Origin: Clostridiales bacterium | GTDB lineage: Bacteria; Bacillota; Clostridia; Lachnospirales; Lachnospiraceae | Assembly (NCBI GenBank): GCA_020860715.1 | Contig: JAJBTU010000024.1 | Coordinates: 47,824 to 111,823 of the forward strand | DNA: 64,000 nucleotides | Direction of reading: 5' to 3' | Shown: positions 56,812-64,000 of the stretch, one piece after another | How positions within the stretch are numbered: the first letter of the stretch is position 1 | Layout: the number at the start of each line of letters is the position of its first letter | Notes under the pieces: generated by a model | Database searches by the model: none | Told to the model about the DNA's origin: nothing | What the model saw: only the letters and a program-made list of their open reading frames with translations | Position numbers and translations under genes: made by a program

Positions 56812-58380
56812 TCACAGTTTTGTTTCTGCCGTCCGCTGTTCCTGTCTGCGTCCCCGGCGCTGCGCAGCCAGCTCCGCCGCCATCTGTTTTAAACGCTGCC
56901 GGTCCGTCTTTCCGTTTGCCGTCAGCGGCAGTGCATCCAGCGCATGCACCTGATTCGGAACCATATACCGCGGAAGTGTGCCGCGCAGCCGCACTACAAG
57001 GTCTTTCCCCTCACAGCTTCCGACATAGAAAAGAATGATTTTTCCCTTTTCCTGATCGTAAACGCAGCAGGCGCTCCGTATGCCTTCTATGCGGTTTACC
57101 TGCGCCTCAATCTCACCGAGTTCAATGCGATGCCCCATGTGCTTGATCTGGTTGTCCTTCCGCGAGAGGAAGATCAGATCGCCGTCCGCATTGTATTTTC
57201 CGATGTCCCCGGTACGGTAGATCAAATCACGGTAATGCGGATTCTGCGGATTCTGCACAAAGACTTCCGCCGTCTTTTCTGCATTATCATAATATCCGAG
57301 CGTCAGCGGCGTCCCGCGGATACAGATCTCACCCGGTTCGCCGGGATCAGGCTTCTGATTCTGCTCATTCAGAAGCAGGATCCCCGTATTCGGAAACGGC
57401 TTCCCGATCGGAATGACCTCATCCTCCGCAAATTCATGATCCGCCTCATAATAGCAGCTCATGCCGGTCGCCTCGGTCGGCCCGTACAGATTCAGAAACC
57501 GGGCATCCGGAAGCGTGCGTCTCCAGAGGTTGAACTGCCGGATGGGAAACACCTCGCTGCCAAAGGCAACCGTATGCAGATATTCCGGAACAATCTTATC
57601 AAATGTCCCCGTCGAGGAGATCATGGTCAGCGCCGAGACAACCCAGCAGACCGTATTGATCTGATACGTATTCAGAAATTCCACCAGCCGGATGGGGAAC
57701 AGAAACAGCTCCTTCGGCACCAGATACGTGGTCGCGCCGCATTTTAAGCTGCCGAACAGTTCCTTTAGACAGGCGTCAAAATACAGCGGCGTCTGGTTGC
57801 CAAAGACCGTATTTTCCGTCACATGAAGGACCTCTGTCAGCTGGTCCGCATAATCGATCACCGCGCGATGACAGCCGACGACCCCTTTCGGCACGCCCGT
57901 CGAACCGGACGTAAACACAATATAGACCGGATCCGTGTCGATCGCGCCGCGGCGGATCTCTTCCAGAAGACTCCTCTCCACGGGCGTCCGGCAGACCGCA
58001 TCGTACAGCAGGATCTCCCCGCCAAAACCTTCCAGAGCACGCGCCTGTTCACAGGTGTTTTCATCACAGATCACTGCACGCGGCTTCAGGTTTTCAAAGA
58101 TCAGCTTTACACGAAACAGCGGCATTTCTTCATCCATCGGCACGTAATAGCAGCCGCCATAGACGACGCCCCAGAACGCCGCGATCATATGCGGATGCCG
58201 ATGCATCCAGACGACCACCGGCTCCTTCGCATAGCCGTTTCCCGCCAGATAAGAGCCAATACTCTGCGAGACTGCCTGCACCTCTTCAAAGCTGATCTCC
58301 ATGGTTTCATTGGCAAACGCAGTCTTTTTCGGAAAACGCTGTGCTGTCTGTTCCAGATATTCCAGTATATTTCGCTGCAT
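56812..58380 (-). CDS. Amino acid adenylation enzyme (DltA-like)
   Basis: DPVYIVFTSGSTGVPKGVVGCHRAVIDY; NLYGPTEATGMSCYY; YRTGDIGKYNADGDLIFLSRKDNQIKHMGHRIELGEIE; LTANGKTDR. Confidence 0.9.
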   Translation of the reverse strand: MQRNILEYLEQTAQRFPKKTAFANETMEISFEEVQAVSQSIGSYLAGNGYAKEPVVVWMHRHPHMIAAFWGVVYGGCYYVPMDEEMPLFRVKLIFENLKPRAVICDENTCEQARALEGFGGEILLYDAVCRTPVERSLLEEIRRGAIDTDPVYIVFTSGSTGVPKGVVGCHRAVIDYADQLTEVLHVTENTVFGNQTPLYFDACLKELFGSLKCGATTYLVPKELFLFPIRLVEFLNTYQINTVCWVVSALTMISSTGTFDKIVPEYLHTVAFGSEVFPIRQFNLWRRTLPDARFLNLYGPTEATGMSCYYEADHEFAEDEVIPIGKPFPNTGILLLNEQNQKPDPGEPGEICIRGTPLTLGYYDNAEKTAEVFVQNPQNPHYRDLIYRTGDIGKYNADGDLIFLSRKDNQIKHMGHRIELGEIEAQVNRIEGIRSACCVYDQEKGKIILFYVGSCEGKDLVVRLRGTLPRYMVPNQVHALDALPLTANGKTDRQRLKQMAAELAAQRRGRRQEQRTAETKL

Positions 58381-58390
58381 ATAAAACTCC

Positions 58391-60102
58391 TTACTCAATC
58401 GTCGACGACGTCGTCGGCGTGGACGGATACAGGCTCGTATCAAACGCATTGTAGGTGCCGTATTTTTCAAAATAGGCAATCATTTCCGCGTCCGTAAGAA
58501 GGAAAAAAGTCGCGCCGCTCTGTCTCGGCGTCGTGTCCAGATGATACCAGCCGTCGCCCACGTTGACCAGGCTCCAGTAGTGATGCGAACGGGTCGTATT
58601 CGATTTTTCCACATCAATATTCGGAATCCCGGCCTGCGTCAGCAGCGCCTTCGTTGTGGCAAAATAAATGTAGCAGTCGCCCATGCCGGTCGTGAAACCG
58701 ATATGCGCACCGTTTGTCCAGCTTTCCTTATAAGAAGATTCCGCATAAGAAAGATTTGCCCTTACCCAGTTATAGATCGCTTTCGCTTTCTGCTTCAGCG
58801 TCATATCGTCCGTCACGATCTCATCGAGCACCTCCTGCGCTTCCTCCAGCACCACAGATTCCTCGATATAGTCGTCCGGTTTTTCAGAAAAGGTGATCGT
58901 CGTAGACGCGGATGTCGTATGTCCCGCCCAGTCCGTTGCCGTGTAAGTGATATCGTACGTCCCCGGCTCATCCGGATTCACATTATCCGTATCCACGGTG
59001 AGTTCCGCATCCGGATCGCAGTCGTCCGTCACAAGAATATTAGATTTATAAGAAACAGGTACGTCAATATAGGCTTCCAGAGCCACCACACCGTCAATGA
59101 CCGGCGCTTCCTCGTCCTCCAGAACCTCCACCTCACCGATGATCTCTGTCGTGTTGCCGCCCTCGTCAGTCACAACCACCACCGGATGAACCGTACCTTC
59201 ACTCGAATAATCCGGCTCCTCTTTGTACGCGCAGGTCACATCCGTCGCGTCGCTGATATCACCAACCAGTTCCTCTGCTTCCAGCGTGCCGCCTACATTC
59301 AGGGACGTACTCACCGCTGCGGCTGTCGGCGTCTCCGTATCCTGAATCTCCAGCGTTGACTTCCACTGCCTGCCCTTCGCCTCAAGAACAACCTCATATG
59401 TACCAATATGATGAAAAGAAATGTCCGCTATGTCCGTCACAAAGTCCACGTCCATACCGGCTGCGTTCTCCGTCAGAAAATCCTCCGCCGAAACTACCCC
59501 CCTGCTTCCACCAGCATATTCTTCACAACAGGAGAACGAAAATACACAATAAGTCCGCAGACGGCACCCAGCAGGACACAGCCGCCGCAGACGCTTCCGA
59601 TCGAGATCCATATATGCTTCTTTCTTCTGCGTGCTTCCTCCTGCTTCCAGCGCTCATGCCTCTGCTTTTGTTCCCTTAAAAATTCCTGGCCGTCGAGCTG
59701 CTCCTCGCTCTCCACACGCTCCATCTCCGCCAGATAATCCGGACGCTTCTCCGCTTTTGGTTCCTCTGCCTTCGGTTCGACCGCTTCCGGTTCGGCCGCT
59801 TTCGGTTCAGCCGCTTCCGGTTCGGTTGCTTCTGGTTCGGCCGCTTTCACTTCGGCCGCTTCCGGTTCGGCCGCCTTCGGTTCGGCCGCCTTCGGTTCGG
59901 CCGCTTCCAGTTCGGCCGCCTTCGGTTCGGCCGCTTTCGGTTCGACCGCTTCCAGTTCCTTCGCTTCCGGTTCGGCCGCCTTCGGTTCGGCCGCTTTCGG
60001 TTCAGCCGCTTTCGGTTCAGCCGCCTTCGGTTCGGCTGCTTCTGCCCCGGCTTCGCCCATATTCCCCTCTCCGATTGTCTCTTCCGTACCTTTTTCTCCC
60101 AT
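58391..60102 (-). pseudogene. Membrane-anchored transglutaminase-like protein with EPKAA repeat N-terminus, frame-disrupted at G6
   Basis: N-part in 59494..60156 (EPKAA repeats, TM, FRSPVVKNMLVEAGG*). C-part in 58391..59611 (VVSAEDFLTENAAG...; transglutaminase core GDCYIYFATTKALL, SHHYWSLVNVGDGWYHLDTTPR). Frames meet at C6/G6 59497-59502. Confidence 0.82.
59755..60050 (-). repeat. 15-bp coding repeat (EPKAA/EPEAA units)
   Basis: Repeated ttcggttcggccgcc units. Confidence 0.9.
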
Positions 60103-60355
60103 TTTATTTTCCTTCGTATCTAATAATAAGCCACATCGGTCATGTATTTTACACAACGGCCCTGTGGCTTTCTTTCATAATTTGTAATTATAAGCGATAT
60201 AATTGATGTTATCAAGACAAAAATTTTGTTGCTTTTTCCATGATAAATTTCTTTTTTGATTTTTGAAAAAAGAATAGCTTTTCACTTGTACTGGTTGTAT
60301 AATGTGGTATGTTATTTTGAATTGTTTCTCAAAGTTTTATACCCAGGAGGAGATC

Positions 60356-61996
60356 ATGGCAGTAAAATATGTTTTCGTCACCGGCGGCGTTGTTTCCGGG
60401 CTCGGAAAGGGCATTACCGCAGCGTCACTCGGTCGGCTTTTGAAGGCCAGAGGCTACAAAGTCACCATGCAGAAGTTAGATCCCTACATCAATATCGACC
60501 CCGGCACGATGAACCCGATCCAGCACGGCGAAGTATTTGTCACAGACGACGGAGCAGAGACGGATCTCGATCTGGGACATTATGAGCGTTTTATCGATGA
60601 AAACCTGAACAAAAATTCCAACGTCACCACCGGCAAGATCTACTGGACGGTTCTTCAGAAAGAACGCCGCGGAGATTACGGCGGCGGCACGGTTCAGGTC
60701 ATCCCGCATATTACAAATGAGATCAAAAGCCGCTTTTTCCGTGACTACACGACCGATGAGACGCAGATCGCCATTATCGAGGTCGGCGGCACAGTCGGAG
60801 ATATCGAGAGCCAGCCGTTCCTGGAAGCGATCCGCCAGTTTCAGCATGAGGTAGGACATGAGAATGCCATCCTGATTCATGTGACACTGGTTCCGTATTT
60901 ACGTGCTTCAGGCGAGATGAAGACCAAGCCGACCCAGGCCAGCGTCAAGCAGCTGCAGGGCATGGGCATCTGGCCGGACATCATCGTCTGCCGTTCCGAA
61001 CATCCCATGAGCAAGCAGATCAAGGATAAGATCGCCCTCTTCTGCAACGTACCGAGTTCGCATGTCCTCCAGAATCTGGATGTGGAATACCTGTATGAAG
61101 CGCCGCTCGCGATGGAAGAGGAACAGCTGGCGCAGGTGGCCTGTGAATGTCTGCATCTGAACTGCTCCGAGCCGGACCTCACTGACTGGAAAGAGATGGT
61201 AAACGCCCTGCGCACACCCACACATGAGGTGGAGATCGCGCTGGTCGGCAAATACATTCAGCTTCACGACGCGTACATCAGCGTAGTCGAAGCGCTCAAG
61301 CACGGCGGCATCGCCACACACGCCACGGTCAATATCCGCTGGATCAACTCCGAGGACGTCACCCGTGAAAACGCAGGCGAACTGCTTGCCGGTGTGGACG
61401 GTATCCTCGTACCGGGCGGATTCGGAGACCGCGGCATCGAGGGTAAGATCGAAGCCATCCGCTATGCCCGCATCAACAGGATCCCGTACCTTGGGCTGTG
61501 CCTCGGCCTGCAGCTGGCGATCGTCGAATATGCACGCAACGTCATCGGTCTTGACGGCGCGCACAGCATTGAGCTCGATCCGCAGACCAAGTATCCGGTC
61601 ATCGCACTGATGCCGGATCAGAACGGCGTGGAAGACATCGGCGGCACACTCCGCCTCGGCTCCTATCCCTGCGTACTGGACAAAACGACTAAAGCCTACG
61701 AGCTCTATGGCGCCGAAGAGATCCATGAGCGCCACCGCCACCGCTACGAGGTGAACAACGACTTCCGTCAGATCCTCGAGCAAAACGGCATGACCCTCTC
61801 CGGACTTTCACCGGACCGCCGCATCGTCGAGATGATCGAGCTGAAAGATCACCCGTTCTTCCTCGCGACCCAGGCGCATCCGGAGCTCAAATCCCGGCCG
61901 AACCGCCCGCATCCGCTGTTCCGCGGATTCATTGAGGCGGCAGGTGAGCAGCATAAAAAAACAAAAATAACGAATAATGCGCAGATTTACTATTAA
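60356..61996 (+). CDS. pyrG: CTP synthase
   Basis: [88 protein letters not shown]. Confidence 0.97.
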   Translation: MAVKYVFVTGGVVSGLGKGITAASLGRLLKARGYKVTMQKLDPYINIDPGTMNPIQHGEVFVTDDGAETDLDLGHYERFIDENLNKNSNVTTGKIYWTVLQKERRGDYGGGTVQVIPHITNEIKSRFFRDYTTDETQIAIIEVGGTVGDIESQPFLEAIRQFQHEVGHENAILIHVTLVPYLRASGEMKTKPTQASVKQLQGMGIWPDIIVCRSEHPMSKQIKDKIALFCNVPSSHVLQNLDVEYLYEAPLAMEEEQLAQVACECLHLNCSEPDLTDWKEMVNALRTPTHEVEIALVGKYIQLHDAYISVVEALKHGGIATHATVNIRWINSEDVTRENAGELLAGVDGILVPGGFGDRGIEGKIEAIRYARINRIPYLGLCLGLQLAIVEYARNVIGLDGAHSIELDPQTKYPVIALMPDQNGVEDIGGTLRLGSYPCVLDKTTKAYELYGAEEIHERHRHRYEVNNDFRQILEQNGMTLSGLSPDRRIVEMIELKDHPFFLATQAHPELKSRPNRPHPLFRGFIEAAGEQHKKTKITNNAQIYY

Positions 61997-62012
61997 AATG
62001 ATTTGCCCATGA

Positions 62013-62047
62013 AAATCCCCCACGCCCTGACCGGCAGTGGGGGATTT
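62013..62047 (+). terminator. Hairpin terminator after pyrG
   Basis: AAATCCCCCA...TGGGGGATTT. Confidence 0.75.
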
Positions 62048-62060
62048 CGAGTTTCCGGAA

Positions 62061-62717
62061 TCAATAGCTGCCCTCTCCATCGCATATACTACAGATGCCG
62101 GTACCGCCGCAATTCGGACACGTGCTTGTAATTCCGTAAAAGGTAACTGTGCCAATCCCGCTGCAGCCGTCACAGATACCGCTTCCATGACAGCCGATAC
62201 ATATCATCTCTCCATTTGCAACCCCGGAAGGTCCGCTACCCAGCGTAAATTCCATTCCCGTCGGAACCGCCAGAATTAAAGTCCAGGTCGTATCCGCGCC
62301 TGCCGCGATCTCCTCAGTACTCTCCGTGCCGCCTAAATAAACCTGAAGTTCCACATGATAATCGCCCTTTTCGAATGCCTGACATTTTACCATGCCGGTC
62401 GGCCGCTCCAGAGCAATCACTTCATAATCGAGGTCTTTTAGCGCTTCCCCATATATCACGATCCCCTTCGACATATCTTCAATGGAACCCACAAATTCAT
62501 AAATATACAAATCATATTCTACCTCATCCGTACCGGTCACCGTGTCATAATATTCCCCCTCCGTATCGAACGCGGAGCAGATATCCGGAAGCCATTCGCT
62601 GCTTTCCTTTGTCGCCGCCGAAGCCGTGATCGCTGCTCCCGCAAAATCCACTGTATTCCATACCATAGCCGTCATGCACACTGCCATCATCGCTGCCATC
62701 GCTTTGTTCTTCTTCAT
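62061..62717 (-). CDS. Secreted protein with DnaJ-type CxxCxGxG zinc-finger-like C-terminus
   Basis: Signal peptide; CIGCHGSGICDGCSGIGTVTFYGITSTCPNCGGTGICSICDGEGSY. Confidence 0.75.
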   Translation of the reverse strand: MKKNKAMAAMMAVCMTAMVWNTVDFAGAAITASAATKESSEWLPDICSAFDTEGEYYDTVTGTDEVEYDLYIYEFVGSIEDMSKGIVIYGEALKDLDYEVIALERPTGMVKCQAFEKGDYHVELQVYLGGTESTEEIAAGADTTWTLILAVPTGMEFTLGSGPSGVANGEMICIGCHGSGICDGCSGIGTVTFYGITSTCPNCGGTGICSICDGEGSY

Positions 62718-62892
62718 AAGTCAAATCCTCCTGATCTTCATTTTTATTTTGGGGAGCTCTTTTTCTCCCTCCTGATGATGACAGTATACCGCAAAAAACA
62801 CCGCCGCCGTCTACTCGCGGTGTACAAGTAAACGTTCCGTTTTAAATTTCCATATTCATGTTGTCTCGAACAAAATAACGTGCACATAACAG

Positions 62893-62930
62893 AAACGGGA
62901 TGACGCATTCACATACGCCATCCCGTTTCT
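62893..62930 (-). terminator. Hairpin downstream of surface-protein gene
   Basis: aacgggatgacgcattcacatacgccatcccgttt. Confidence 0.6.
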
Positions 62931-63008
62931 CGTCTTCCATTATAACTGCAGGCTGCTTTCGCGCCTGGCAGCGGATGTGTTTCCACATCCGCTTACTGAT
63001 TTGTTTCT

Positions 63009-64000
63009 TTATCGGTTGATCCGTTTCTTCCTGTAGATGCCCTCGGCCAGCATCACGGCTGCCGCCATCAGCATCAGGCTGAAGTAGAATGCCAGCGGCG
63101 ATTCATCGCCCGTCTTCACTGCTTCCGATTCCGTCTCGGTTTCGGTCTCTTCCTCTTCCGAGCTTTCCTCTTCCTCCGAAGTCTCACTGATCTCCTGGTT
63201 CGTGATCGTCACGCTTGCGGTGAGGTTCTCCCCGCTTAACGTCACTTCCGTCGTATCCTGGCTCCACGTATACTGGAAGCCTTCCACATTCGCTACCGGA
63301 ACCGGATTGCCGTTCTCATCCAGCTGAACCTCGGTCACATACAGGGTCACCGTTTCGCCGTCCTCAAGGGACACACTCACTTCCGCGCTCACTTCCGAGC
63401 CGCCGGCCAGTGCCAGAGTCACAATATTCTGGTCAACGTTCGTCGCCAGCGTCGTGTACGACGCATCCGCGTAAATTCCCGCATAGAATACCGCGTCACT
63501 GCTCGTCAGGGCCGCGCCATCCGCGCCAAGCAGCTTCTTCGTGATGGTCAGGACGGCCTCCTTATAGAATCCATCCGGTACCGAATAGAATACGTTCGTA
63601 AACGTCACCGTCTTCTGGCTTTCGTCTTCCGCCGTCACCGACGCCGTCATCGACCCGTCGCTGAAATTCGGCATATACTTTGTGCCGTCCGCCAGCAATG
63701 CGTAGCCCGATGTCAGAGCCACTCCGTCCTCGTCGCACTCTGCAATGTAATAGGTCCTTCCAACCTCCAGTCCTGTAAAGTTCACGGTCGAAGACGATAC
63801 GCCCTTAAATGCAATCGCCTCCATGTCAAACAGGTTCGTGCACGCCGCATCCACATACAGGCCAACATAGAAGGTCTGATCCTTCGCAATCAGCGAGTCG
63901 CCGTTGTCAAGCTGGAGTTTCTTCGTCACCGAAATCTCCGCCGTCTCACTGGTGATCATCTGATCCTCCACCAGCAGCACACCCTCATCACTGATCGTGG
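63009..64000 (-). CDS. Cna-B-like repeat surface protein with C-terminal sorting-like signal (N-terminus beyond window)
   Basis: Frame is open to base 64000 (TISDEGVLLVEDQMITSETAEISVTKKLQ...). Repeated ISVTKKL/LTITKKL domains; C-terminal EAVKTGDESPLAFYFSLMLMAAAVMLAEGIYRKKRINR. Confidence 0.82.
   Translation of the reverse strand, partial: TISDEGVLLVEDQMITSETAEISVTKKLQLDNGDSLIAKDQTFYVGLYVDAACTNLFDMEAIAFKGVSSSTVNFTGLEVGRTYYIAECDEDGVALTSGYALLADGTKYMPNFSDGSMTASVTAEDESQKTVTFTNVFYSVPDGFYKEAVLTITKKLLGADGAALTSSDAVFYAGIYADASYTTLATNVDQNIVTLALAGGSEVSAEVSVSLEDGETVTLYVTEVQLDENGNPVPVANVEGFQYTWSQDTTEVTLSGENLTASVTITNQEISETSEEEESSEEEETETETESEAVKTGDESPLAFYFSLMLMAAAVMLAEGIYRKKRINR

Overview
A 64 kb chromosomal window from what looks like a GC-rich Firmicute (gene content resembles Lachnospiraceae; inference). 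Almost all genes lie on the minus strand. The clear plus-strand genes are an HTH/kinase pair (1896-4431), a YyaC-like spore protease (25167-25871) and pyrG (60356-61996). Housekeeping content includes M18 aminopeptidase, YqeY, galK, recR/ybaB, cysK/Rrf2, ftsH and pyrG. Accessory content includes a HEPN/MNT pair, a YtrA-type GntR + ABC operon, a 2-hydroxyacyl-CoA dehydratase module, an expanded MacAB-like efflux operon, two G3E/CobW GTPases (one very His-rich), an amino-acid ABC transporter, a Dlt-like acyl-transfer operon, and surface proteins running off both edges. No rRNA, tRNA, CRISPR array, transposase or prophage was recognised. The most unusual signal is a family of GC-rich, hairpin-forming dispersed repeats (about 75-120 bp). 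They sit IN FRAME inside three unrelated protein genes (two copies in a PF09818-type ATPase, one in a Gfo/Idh/MocA oxidoreductase, one in an MBOAT acyltransferase), with partial copies between genes. Two insertions are flanked by direct repeats at periods of 75 and 117 bp, both multiples of 3. Three otherwise well-preserved genes are frame-disrupted at short homopolymers (A6, A6, G6), and a G9 tract sits at the HTH/kinase junction. All calls come from reading the sequence and ORF translations; no database search was run.
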